Part shown: positions 1-5,544 of the stretch, piece by piece
How positions within the stretch are numbered: position 1 is the stretch's first letter
Layout of the letters: each line of letters begins with the position of its first letter
From: an uncultured Erysipelotrichaceae bacterium
GTDB taxonomy: Bacteria; Bacillota_I; Bacilli_A; Erysipelotrichales; Erysipelotrichaceae
Length of the DNA stretch: 7,642 bases
Assembly: GCA_902782955.1 (NCBI GenBank)
Contig: CACZPD010000148.1
Coordinates: 1 to 7,642 of the forward strand
Direction of reading: 5' to 3'
The notes under the pieces: model-generated
What the model was told of the DNA's origin: nothing
What the model saw: the letters and a program-made list of their open reading frames with translations, nothing else
Databases searched by the model: none
Program-made: the position numbers and the translations under genes

Positions 1-1
1 G

Positions 2-511
2 CTGCTGAAACATACCGCTTCACCTATAGCGGTCGGCGGGGACAGCGCCGGCGGCACGCTGGCCATGGCCGTTACCCTTACCGCAATGGAAGAAGGACTG
101 AAGGTTCCCTGCGCGCAGCTGTTGATGTATCCCTCTGTCGGGAACTGCGGCGAAACGGAATCCATGCGGTTATATACCGACACCGCCATGTGCAATACCA
201 GGGACATGGAGACCTACGGACAGATGTATGTACAGGATCCGGATGCCGGAAAACTGTACTGGCGTTCCCCGATTGAAGCAGAGTCTCTCGCCGGGACACC
301 GCCGACCTATATCGAGACAGCGGAATTTGACAGTCTGCGGGACGGCGCCCTGATCTATGCGGAGAAGCTGATGGAACTGGGCATAGCGGCTGAAGTGCAT
401 CAGACAAAAGGGACCCTGCACGGGTATGACATGGTGCTGAAAAGTCCCGTCGTACAGGATATGGTGCGCAGGCGCACAGACTTCCTCAAAACAGCGTTTA
501 AAGAACAATAA
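2..511 (+). CDS. alpha/beta hydrolase, HSL (family IV) type, 5'-truncated by window
   Basis: This is the C-terminal 169 residues of a serine hydrolase related to hormone-sensitive-lipase carboxylesterases. The frame is open from base 2 and the real start lies outside the window. The nucleophile elbow GDSAGG is at partial residues 13-18 (Ser15). A candidate catalytic Asp is in AEFDSLRDG (Asp110) and a candidate catalytic His in LHGYD (His140). All three triad residues are therefore present in family order and spacing. The family cleaves short acyl esters, usually in the cytoplasm, but the substrate cannot be read from the sequence. The oxyanion HGGG motif and any signal peptide would be upstream, outside the window. 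An internal ATG at 65 would cut off the nucleophile and is not a real start. The gene ends at TAA, 12 bases before a hairpin shared with the convergent MATE gene. The family call is firm; the exact role is unknown. Confidence 0.88.
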   Translation: MLKHTASPIAVGGDSAGGTLAMAVTLTAMEEGLKVPCAQLLMYPSVGNCGETESMRLYTDTAMCNTRDMETYGQMYVQDPDAGKLYWRSPIEAESLAGTPPTYIETAEFDSLRDGALIYAEKLMELGIAAEVHQTKGTLHGYDMVLKSPVVQDMVRRRTDFLKTAFKEQ

Positions 512-516
512 GGCAG

Positions 517-557
517 AAAAAAAGCATGATCCGATACAGATCATGCCTTTTCTTTGT
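517..557. terminator. bidirectional terminator between hydrolase and MATE gene
   Basis: A perfect 8-bp stem GCATGATC/GATCATGC (524-531 and 539-546) has a 7-base loop. An A run (517-523) lies on the left and a T-rich tail on the right. It sits between two convergent stop codons, so it can end transcription from both sides. Confidence 0.85.
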
Positions 558-558
558 T

Positions 559-1914
559 TCAGAGTACTGCGACTTTCTCCCGGTACAGTTTGCGGAAGAA
601 GTATGTGCTGATGATGAGGGAGGTCGTCTCCGCGATCAGGAAGCACCACCAGACATTATTGACATTCCCGGTCTGTGCCAGCAGCCAGGCGGCAGGAATC
701 AGCGCGACCAGCTGACGGATGATGGAAATGATCAGGGAATATGTACTGAGGGCAAATGCCTGGAAGATGGAACCCATGATGATGCATACGGCCGCGATCG
801 GGAAATGAATGGATATGATATGCAGGGCAGGTACGCCGATCTTCAGCATATCCTCCGATGCGTTGAAGAAGGAAAGCAGGGTTTCCGGGAACAGGTTCAT
901 GACGATCGTCCCGACGATCATGATCCCGACCGCGATAACAACAGCTGATTTCAGGGCTTCATCAATGCGGGACCTCTTTCTTGCGCCGTAGTTATAGGCA
1001 AGGATCGGGATCAGTCCCCCGTTCAGACCGAAGACCGGCATGAAGAAGAAACTCTGCAGTTTGAAGTAAACACCGAATACAGCAGTCGCTGTCGTGGAGA
1101 ATACGATGAGGATGCGGTTCATCATGTAGGTCATGACAGACCCGATCGACATCATCAGGATAGACGGTACGCCTACCTTGTATATGGTTTTCACGGTCTT
1201 TCCGTCCGGATGCAGGATACTGTCAACGGAGTAGTGGATCTCCTTGTTGAATTTCAGGTTCAGGGTCAGACCGATGCACGCAGCCACGATCTGGCCTATG
1301 ACGGTCGCGTAAGCCGCGCCGGCTACGCCGAAGGCGGGACATCCGAGCAGGCCGAAGATCATGATCGGGTCCAGGATGATATTGATGATGGCACCTGTAC
1401 CCTGGGAGATCATGGAATAGATCGTCAGACCTGTGGACTGCAGAAGACGTTCAAATGTCATCTGGAAGAACAGGCCGAATGACAATCCGGTAACGATCTT
1501 CAGATAGGTCGTGCCGAGGGTATAGATTTCCGCATCTGCTGTCTGTGTGCGGATAAACGGTCCGGCAACGAACAGACAGATCAGAAGGAACAGAATATAG
1601 TTGAAGAATGTCAGAAGGATGCCGGTATTGGCTGCCTTGTCGGAACGGTCAAAGCGCTTCTCGCCCAGAGAACGTGACAAGAGGGCATTGATACCGACGC
1701 CGACACCGGATCCGAATGCGATCATCAGACTCTGAAGCGGGAATGCCAGCGTGACCGCGGTCAGGGCATGCTCGCCGATCCTGGCGACGAATACGCTGTC
1801 CACAACATTATATAAAGCCTGTACAAGCATGGAGATCATCATCGGCAGTGACATCGATATGATCAGTTTCCTGACAGGCATGACGCCCATTTTATTTTCT
1901 TTGAATTCCGTCAT
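559..1914 (-). CDS. MATE family multidrug/cation antiporter
   Basis: This 451-residue polytopic membrane protein has the size and about 12 hydrophobic segments expected of MATE exporters (NorM/DinF/MepA superfamily). These expel drugs or metabolites using a Na+ or H+ gradient. Two MatE repeats are visible. The first (about residues 15-180) carries the motif LYNVVDSVFVARIGEHAL, then GVGVGINALLSRSLGEKR. The second (about 240-410) carries a corresponding FGLNGGLIPILAYNYGARKR stretch. The LDPIMIFG...GVAGAAYAT segment near residues 180-205 is also typical. The start is set by AGGAGG at 1921-1926, six bases from the ATG; later Met codons at residues 9 and 12 have no better site. The gene is transcribed alone, between its own promoter and a shared terminator, with no adjacent regulator. 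The family is certain. The substrate is not, and a metabolite exporter is as likely as a drug exporter. Confidence 0.95.
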   Translation of the reverse strand: MTEFKENKMGVMPVRKLIISMSLPMMISMLVQALYNVVDSVFVARIGEHALTAVTLAFPLQSLMIAFGSGVGVGINALLSRSLGEKRFDRSDKAANTGILLTFFNYILFLLICLFVAGPFIRTQTADAEIYTLGTTYLKIVTGLSFGLFFQMTFERLLQSTGLTIYSMISQGTGAIINIILDPIMIFGLLGCPAFGVAGAAYATVIGQIVAACIGLTLNLKFNKEIHYSVDSILHPDGKTVKTIYKVGVPSILMMSIGSVMTYMMNRILIVFSTTATAVFGVYFKLQSFFFMPVFGLNGGLIPILAYNYGARKRSRIDEALKSAVVIAVGIMIVGTIVMNLFPETLLSFFNASEDMLKIGVPALHIISIHFPIAAVCIIMGSIFQAFALSTYSLIISIIRQLVALIPAAWLLAQTGNVNNVWWCFLIAETTSLIISTYFFRKLYREKVAVL

Positions 1915-1937
1915 ATATTACCTCCTCTGCAGGAATC

Positions 1938-1966
1938 ATTATATATGCTAATAAATTATATGAAAA
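1938..1966 (-). promoter_or_regulatory. promoter of the MATE gene
   Basis: On the minus strand, TTTTCA (1961-1966) is followed after exactly 17 bases by a consensus TATAAT (1938-1943). Transcription would start near 1931, giving a leader of about 17 bases that contains the AGGAGG site. A second TATAAT at 1955-1960 has a poorer -35 that runs into the upstream terminator. Confidence 0.65.
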
Positions 1967-1975
1967 CGGATATGT

Positions 1976-1994
1976 AAAAACACCGTTTCCGGTG
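1976..1994 (-). terminator. terminator of the thyA-folA operon
   Basis: On the minus strand a 5-bp stem CACCG/CGGTG (1990-1994 and 1981-1985) is closed by a GAAA tetraloop and followed directly by TTTTT (1976-1980). It begins 5 bases after the folA stop codon, which supports rho-independent termination before the MATE gene. Confidence 0.78.
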
Positions 1995-1999
1995 CTTCG

Positions 2000-2488
2000 T
2001 TATCTGATTCGTTCATAGCGGTCGAAGTGAAAGACAAGACCGTCACATTCCCTGTCTTCACCCCGTTCAGCGCATTCCCATGCCGGGTCCGCGTCAAGAT
2101 CGTCAAACCAGGCGTCCGCTTCAAATTCCGCTTCCAGTTTTGTGATCACGGCCGTGTCACAATAGGGGAGCAGGGCATGATAGATCATCCCGCCGCCGAT
2201 GACGACCATGTCATCGGTATTCTCCGGCATCTGTGCCAGGAGCTCTTCGATACTGTGTACGACCGTTGCATTTTCAACGGTATAATCCGGGTTTCGGGAG
2301 AGAATGATGTTCTCCCGCTTGGGCAGGGGCTTTCCGCCCGGGAAAGTCTCAAGCGTCTTCCTGCCGTAGATGACTGTCTTTCCGGCAGTTATTCTTCGGA
2401 AGTTCTTCATATCTTCGGAAATATGCACAAGGAGTTCGCCCTTGTTTCCAATAGCCCAGTTTCTGTCAACTGCTGCGACTGCGATCAT
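2000..2488 (-). CDS. folA: dihydrofolate reductase
   Basis: This 162-residue enzyme has the usual bacterial DHFR length. It reduces dihydrofolate to tetrahydrofolate with NADPH in the cytoplasm. The N-terminal strand IAVAAVDRNWAIG aligns without gaps to the E. coli enzyme. The acidic catalytic residue in ISEDMKNF is Asp26 (E. coli Asp27). YGRKTLET (residues 41-48) fits the NADPH-binding segment and VIGGGMIY (96-103) the conserved cis-Gly loop. The active-site segment reads LLVHIS where E. coli has PWNLP, so the residues matching Pro21, Trp22 and Pro25 are Leu20, Val21 and Ser24. From memory, LLV-type segments occur in other Firmicutes, so this looks like a lineage feature, not decay. The gene follows thyA by 9 bases, and its ribosome binding site starts inside the thyA stop codon, suggesting translational coupling. 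Supplying folate to thymidylate synthase is its evident role here. Confidence 0.96.
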   Translation of the reverse strand: MIAVAAVDRNWAIGNKGELLVHISEDMKNFRRITAGKTVIYGRKTLETFPGGKPLPKRENIILSRNPDYTVENATVVHSIEELLAQMPENTDDMVVIGGGMIYHALLPYCDTAVITKLEAEFEADAWFDDLDADPAWECAERGEDRECDGLVFHFDRYERIR

Positions 2489-2492
2489 ATTC

Positions 2493-2500
2493 TCACCTCA
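2493..2500 (-). promoter_or_regulatory. folA ribosome binding site overlapping the thyA stop
   Basis: On the minus strand TGAGGTGA precedes the folA ATG (first base 2488) by 4 bases. Its first three bases are the thyA stop codon TGA (2498-2500). Ribosomes finishing thyA therefore end on the folA initiation site. Confidence 0.8.
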
Positions 2501-3478
2501 CACTGCGATCTCGATGTCCCGGATCTGTTCCCCGGCAACCTGGTAATTGATCAGCGATACGCTGTCTTTCGTAAAACGGTAGAAGTCTTTGATCTCCGGA
2601 TCCAGACGGAATTCCGGGGCAGGCTGCGGCGTACGGGTCAGAAGCTCCTCGATCGCCGGGATATGACGCGGCGCGTAGATATGCGCATTGGCGTCGATAT
2701 GCACGAATTCGCCGGCTTCCATATCGCAGACCTGCGCGATCATATGCTGGAGCACGGCATACTGGCATGTGTTCCATGCCCATGCCGCAAGCACATCCTG
2801 TGACCGCTGGTTCAGGATCATGTTCAGGGTCAGCTTGTCCTTGCCTTTCTCCTGCGTTACGACGAATGTAACGCTGTAGGCGCATGGCTGCAGGTTCATC
2901 TCATCCAGGTCTTCCGGATTCCAGATGGTCGTCATGATCCGCCGTCCGAACGGGGCGTTCTTCAGGTCGTAGATCACCTTGTCCACCTGGTCCATATGCC
3001 ATCTGCCGTTTTTCTTCACGGCTGCGATTCTGCCGGTCTCCTTGTCACGGAAGATCTCTTCGCCGTCTTCGTTCCGTGCGAATTCATAATATTCCGGGAA
3101 GGCATGCACAAGGCCTTCTTCGTTCACATCCTTGCAGGAATGCTTCACGCCCATCTGATAGCCGTATGCTTTCCCGATGGAGCCTGTTTCATCCGCCCAT
3201 TCATCCCAGATATGGGGACCGAGGTCATGGATGTTGTTGGATTTTTTCTGCCAGATCCAGAGTACTTCATCCGTCGCGCTCTTGATGCCGGTCTTACGCA
3301 GTGTAAGCATCGGAAACTCCTCACGCAGGTCAAAACGGTTGATCTCGCAGAATTTCATGATGGTATAGGCAGGCGTCCCGTCCGGCCAGTGGGGACGTAC
3401 CTTCTGTCCTTCCGTGGACGTTCCGTTTTCCAGGATGTCCCTGCACATTTTAATAAATTCCAGATCCGCAATACTCAT
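2498..3478 (-). CDS. thyA: thymidylate synthase (ThyA type, with long small-domain insertion)
   Basis: This 326-residue enzyme methylates dUMP to dTMP using methylene-tetrahydrofolate and releases dihydrofolate, which the next gene recycles. The nucleophile Cys199 lies in LQPCAYSVTF. This PCxY form matches the B. subtilis ThyA type (PCVY), not the E. coli PCHA. Phosphate-binding Arg is in QRSQD (224-228), the dUMP-binding Asn is in AWN (236), and the HIY pair is at 266-268. The C-terminus ends in IAV, close to the EVAV of the B. subtilis protein. Length exceeds the 264-280 residues usual for the family because of an insertion at about residues 110-160, as in the 316-residue L. casei enzyme. 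The ATG at 3478 is chosen because GGAGGTGA lies 5 bases upstream; an in-frame GTG three codons earlier sits inside that site. In the folate loop, E. coli LGLPFN is replaced by AAWAWN. The enzyme family is certain. Confidence 0.96.
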   Translation of the reverse strand: MSIADLEFIKMCRDILENGTSTEGQKVRPHWPDGTPAYTIMKFCEINRFDLREEFPMLTLRKTGIKSATDEVLWIWQKKSNNIHDLGPHIWDEWADETGSIGKAYGYQMGVKHSCKDVNEEGLVHAFPEYYEFARNEDGEEIFRDKETGRIAAVKKNGRWHMDQVDKVIYDLKNAPFGRRIMTTIWNPEDLDEMNLQPCAYSVTFVVTQEKGKDKLTLNMILNQRSQDVLAAWAWNTCQYAVLQHMIAQVCDMEAGEFVHIDANAHIYAPRHIPAIEELLTRTPQPAPEFRLDPEIKDFYRFTKDSVSLINYQVAGEQIRDIEIAV

Positions 3479-3483
3479 ATCCG

Positions 3484-3491
3484 TCACCTCC
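3484..3491 (-). promoter_or_regulatory. thyA ribosome binding site that decides the start
   Basis: On the minus strand GGAGGTGA is 5 bases before ATG (first base 3478). The alternative GTG start (3485-3487) is part of this same site, so it cannot be used with it. Confidence 0.88.
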
Positions 3492-3502
3492 GGGTCTTAT
3501 AC

Positions 3503-3531
3503 ATTGTATCGGATTTTGGCTTACAGGAAAA
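3503..3531 (-). promoter_or_regulatory. candidate thyA promoter
   Basis: On the minus strand TACAAT (3503-3508) is a good -10. At 17-base spacing the -35 is only TTTTCC (3526-3531), which is weak. Transcription would start near 3496 and give a leader of about 18 bases carrying the ribosome binding site. It is the best candidate in the 165-base divergent gap. Confidence 0.45.
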
Positions 3532-3540
3532 GACAGGCAC

Positions 3541-3570
3541 ATCCTCCGGAAGCATTTTCCTCCGCAGGAT
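3541..3570. repeat. imperfect 10-bp inverted repeat in the thyA/yhhN divergent gap
   Basis: ATCCTCCGGA (3541-3550) and TCCGCAGGAT (3561-3570) are inverted copies matching at 9 of 10 positions, separated by 10 bases. The dyad lies upstream of the candidate thyA promoter. It covers the place where a -35 for the rightward TACAAT would sit, so it could be a protein-binding site. No local regulator explains it. Confidence 0.45.
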
Positions 3571-3583
3571 ATAGTTATTCGTA

Positions 3584-3589
3584 TACAAT
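3584..3589 (+). promoter_or_regulatory. candidate -10 for the YhhN-family gene
   Basis: TACAAT lies 55 bases upstream of the chosen ATG in an A/T-rich stretch. No good -35 is found at 16-18 bases, so the promoter is weak, needs an activator, or is misjudged. Confidence 0.3.
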
Positions 3590-3614
3590 GAAAACAGAAA
3601 CGAAACAGGGAAAT

Positions 3615-3638
3615 GATGCGTGCTGCGCATCCGGGAGG
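3615..3638 (+). promoter_or_regulatory. leader hairpin abutting the YhhN ribosome binding site
   Basis: GATGCG (3615-3620) and CGCATC (3626-3631) form a perfect 6-bp stem with a 5-base loop. It ends two bases before GGGAGG (3633-3638), which is 5 bases from the ATG at 3644. This site fixes the start and rules out the upstream in-frame GTG at 3620, which lies in the hairpin. Whether the hairpin limits ribosome access is open. Confidence 0.5.
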
Positions 3639-3643
3639 CAATT

Positions 3644-4306
3644 ATGTATTTTCTGATTCCGCTGTGTCTTTGTATCATGGCTGCTTTCATCTGCATGGAA
3701 AAGCAGGAGAAGTATGTTCCGGCAGTGGTAATGAAGGGACTGGCTTCGCTGTGCTTTGTGATCCTGGGAATGAAATTATCCCCGGGCACTTCTGCCGCGA
3801 AGATGATCACGGCCGGTCTTCTGCTGGGCTGCATCGCGGACGTCCTGCTGAACCTCCGCTATGTCTTTCAGGAAAAAGGCCAGCTGGTCTTCCTGCTCGG
3901 CATCCTGGTCTTCCTGAGCGGGCATATCGCCTATCTGCTGGGAATTATGCGGATGACCGGAAACTTCATCATCTGTATTGTGCTGGCAGTCATCCTGACC
4001 GCGCTCTTGATGAAATGGATCTTTGCCCGCATCGAGGCAAAGAAGGCATTCAAGATCTTCGGCATCTTCTACATCGGTGCCGTCGTCCTGCTCAATGTGT
4101 GCGCTTTTGCAAGCATGGCCAAAACTCCGTCGATGTTCACGGGAATCTTTACGGCAGGCGCGATGCTGTTCCTGGTCTCGGATATCGTCCTGATCCTGAA
4201 CACGTTCGGTCCCGAACAGAAATTCATCCTGCGGGTCACCAACCTCAGCCTGTATTACGCCGGGCAGATCCTGATCGCGCTGAGCCTGCTGTATCTGACG
4301 GTATAA
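3644..4306 (+). CDS. YhhN/TMEM86 family integral membrane protein (putative lysoplasmalogenase)
   Basis: This 220-residue protein is almost entirely hydrophobic, with about seven or eight membrane segments, as in the YhhN family. Characterised members (human TMEM86A/B and some bacterial homologues) hydrolyse the vinyl-ether bond of lysoplasmalogens. The family hallmarks are paired Asp residues in membrane segments: GLLLGCIADVLL (Asp66) and GAMLFLVSDIVL (Asp180). Others are FLSGHIAYL (His94) and the closing NLSLYYAGQILIALSL. The ATG at 3644 is chosen because GGGAGG is 5 bases upstream; an earlier GTG at 3620 adds only eight residues and lacks a site. The gene stands alone, divergent from thyA and closed by a strong terminator. 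Many strict anaerobes make plasmalogens, so the activity is plausible here, but the host's lipids are unknown. Family assignment is good; activity is inferred. Confidence 0.85.
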   Translation: MYFLIPLCLCIMAAFICMEKQEKYVPAVVMKGLASLCFVILGMKLSPGTSAAKMITAGLLLGCIADVLLNLRYVFQEKGQLVFLLGILVFLSGHIAYLLGIMRMTGNFIICIVLAVILTALLMKWIFARIEAKKAFKIFGIFYIGAVVLLNVCAFASMAKTPSMFTGIFTAGAMLFLVSDIVLILNTFGPEQKFILRVTNLSLYYAGQILIALSLLYLTV

Positions 4307-4315
4307 ACGAAAAAT

Positions 4316-4342
4316 GATATGGGAAACCATATCGTTTTTTTT
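4316..4342 (+). terminator. terminator after the YhhN-family gene
   Basis: A 7-bp stem GATATGG/CCATATC (4316-4322 and 4327-4333) closed by a GAAA tetraloop is followed by G and eight Ts. It starts 10 bases after the stop codon and isolates this gene from the CHR genes downstream. Confidence 0.9.
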
Positions 4343-4362
4343 CTGCAGAGTTCCGCACCGGG

Positions 4363-4371
4363 TGGTATGAT
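4363..4371 (+). promoter_or_regulatory. candidate extended -10 promoter for the CHR pair
   Basis: TGG directly followed by TATGAT (4366-4371) fits the TGn extended -10 pattern. No clear -35 exists because the upstream DNA is the preceding terminator. Transcription would start near 4378, leaving a leader of about 14 bases and a weak ribosome binding site (AGG, 7 bases from ATG). Confidence 0.45.
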
Positions 4372-4391
4372 AGGAAGCGGCAGGTATCAAT

Positions 4392-4943
4392 ATGAAAATA
4401 TATCTTGATCTATTCACAGCCTGGTTCAAAATGGGGCTGTTTACATTCGGCGGCGGATACGCGATGCTGCCGATGATCCAGAAGGAAGTCATTGAAAAAT
4501 ACAAATGGGCGACCGAAGACGAAGTCATGGACTACTACGCGATCGGTCAGTGCACGCCAGGCATCATCGCTGTCAACACAGCGACATTCGTCGGCTATAA
4601 AGTAAAGGGATATCTGGGTGGCATCGTCGCGACCCTGGGCGTTGTTTCACCATCGCTGATCATCATTACCCTGATCACGGCGCTGATCTCCAATTTCTCT
4701 CAGCTGGAAGTTGTCCAGCATGCCCTGCAGGGGATCCAGGTCGCGGTATGTGTCCTGATGTTTGTGGCGGTGGAGAAACTGCTGAAAAAGGGTGTTAAAG
4801 ATCCGTGGACGTTCCTGATCTTCGCAGCCGCGTTCGCATTGAAAAGACTGACAGATCTGTCTACTGTTATCCTCGTCATCCTGGCAGGCATTGCCGGCTA
4901 TGTTCTCTTTCTTGCGAGACAGGGGAAGGAGGCACAGGAATGA
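4392..4943 (+). CDS. half-size chromate transporter family protein, first subunit
   Basis: This 183-residue membrane protein corresponds to a single CHR domain (chromate ion transporter family), half the length of the two-domain ChrA. Signature elements are FTFGGGYAMLPMIQKEV (residues 17-33), GQCTPGIIAVNTATFVG (52-68) and a membrane hairpin GYLGGIVATLGVVSPSLII (73-91). Single-domain members usually occur as tandem pairs (for example YwrA/YwrB in B. subtilis, and ChrSA/ChrSB pairs) acting together to export chromate. Here the stop TGA overlaps the ATG of the second half, so the subunits should be made in equal amounts. The ribosome binding site is weak, whereas the second gene has a strong one. 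No chrB or chrI-like regulator is nearby, and the true substrate in an anaerobe may be another oxyanion. The family call is firm. Confidence 0.92.
   Translation: MKIYLDLFTAWFKMGLFTFGGGYAMLPMIQKEVIEKYKWATEDEVMDYYAIGQCTPGIIAVNTATFVGYKVKGYLGGIVATLGVVSPSLIIITLITALISNFSQLEVVQHALQGIQVAVCVLMFVAVEKLLKKGVKDPWTFLIFAAAFALKRLTDLSTVILVILAGIAGYVLFLARQGKEAQE
4926..4932 (+). promoter_or_regulatory. ribosome binding site of the second CHR gene
   Basis: AAGGAGG is 7 bases from ATG at 4940 and inside the end of the first CHR gene. It fixes the start of the second gene and excludes upstream codons of the same open frame, which lie within the first gene. Confidence 0.85.
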
Positions 4944-5509
4944 GTACTTTCTTTCTGATGTGCTGGGAATTCTTCAAGACCGGTCTCTTCGCGGTAGGCG
5001 GCGGGCTGGCAACAGTTCCTTTCCTGCAGGAAATGAGCGCAAAGTACGGCTGGTTTACGGTACAGGATCTTTCGACGATGATCGCTGTATCGGAAAGCAC
5101 GCCGGGTCCCATCGGGATCAATATGGCGACATATATCGGCAACCATATGTTCGGTTTCTTCGGCGGTGTTGCCGCAACGCTGTCCCTGGTAGCGCCATCC
5201 ATCATCGTCATCTTCATCATTGCGGGAATGCTGGAGAAATTCCGGGATTCCAAAATCGTCAAGGGTGTATTTGAAGGACTCCGGCCGGCAGTCGTCGGTT
5301 TCATCCTCTCCGCGGTATTAGGCATCTATATTACATCCCTCCTGAGCCCAAACGCGTTCCAGCCGGGCACGGACTTCACGGATATATTCCGCTGGAAGGC
5401 AGTCCTGCTGTTCGCGGTGCTGCTTGCTTTCTACAAATGGAAGGACAAGACCCACCCGATCTTCATTATCCTGATCGCTGCGGTTTGCGGCGTCGCATTC
5501 GGATTTTAA
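4940..5509 (+). CDS. half-size chromate transporter family protein, second subunit
   Basis: This 189-residue single-domain CHR protein partners the preceding gene, from which it starts by a 4-base ATGA overlap. It repeats the same motifs at matching positions: FAVGGGLATVPFLQEM (residues 17-32), SESTPGPIGINMATYIG (51-67) and FFGGVAATLSLVAPSIIV (73-90). The two genes are thus clear paralogues from an old duplication. Differences such as GPIGIN versus GIIAVN suggest specialised halves of one heteromeric transporter. In the family, two-domain ChrA exports chromate driven by the membrane potential or proton gradient. By inference this pair rebuilds that architecture from two chains. The C-terminal half has about four more hydrophobic segments and ends in a membrane helix. 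A 10-bp hairpin follows directly after the stop. Confidence 0.92.
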   Translation: MSTFFLMCWEFFKTGLFAVGGGLATVPFLQEMSAKYGWFTVQDLSTMIAVSESTPGPIGINMATYIGNHMFGFFGGVAATLSLVAPSIIVIFIIAGMLEKFRDSKIVKGVFEGLRPAVVGFILSAVLGIYITSLLSPNAFQPGTDFTDIFRWKAVLLFAVLLAFYKWKDKTHPIFIILIAAVCGVAFGF

Positions 5510-5510
5510 A

Positions 5511-5541
5511 AGGATATGGTTCACACCATATCCTCTTTGTT
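5511..5541. terminator. bidirectional terminator between CHR pair and DegV gene
   Basis: A perfect 10-bp stem AGGATATGGT/ACCATATCCT (5511-5520 and 5525-5534) with a 4-base loop lies between two convergent stop codons. A T-rich tail follows on the right and TTTTAAA lies on the left. It shares the arm GATATGG/CCATATC with the terminator at 4316-4333. Confidence 0.88.
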
Positions 5542-5544
5542 TAT

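Noticed and set aside
526..948. A 140-codon plus-strand frame opposite the 3' end of the MATE gene
   Set aside because: It begins within the terminator hairpin and gives an Asp/Gly/Arg-rich product typical of antisense of a membrane-protein gene.
2027..2803. A 258-codon plus-strand frame opposite folA and thyA
   Set aside because: It is the antisense of two well-supported enzymes and crosses their boundary. No domain or ribosome binding site was seen.
3479..3487. GTG start for thyA three codons upstream
   Set aside because: The GTG lies inside the GGAGGTGA ribosome binding site that serves the ATG at 3478.
3620..3643. GTG start of the YhhN-family gene
   Set aside because: It has no ribosome binding site and lies in a hairpin, whereas the ATG at 3644 has GGGAGG at ideal spacing.
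3613..4317. A second 234-codon open frame overlapping the YhhN-family gene on the same strand
   Set aside because: Its product is rich in Arg, His and Pro with no domain, as expected of the shifted frame of a real gene. The other frame gives a coherent membrane protein.
3776..4528. A 250-codon minus-strand frame opposite the YhhN and CHR genes
   Set aside because: It runs through a terminator and two convincing genes and has low-complexity Asp/Gln/His-rich composition without a ribosome binding site.
4316..5534. The CHR pair as a mobile element bounded by inverted repeats
   Set aside because: The repeats are ordinary terminator stems, and no transposase, target duplication or attachment site was seen. 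It is kept only as a low-interest finding.
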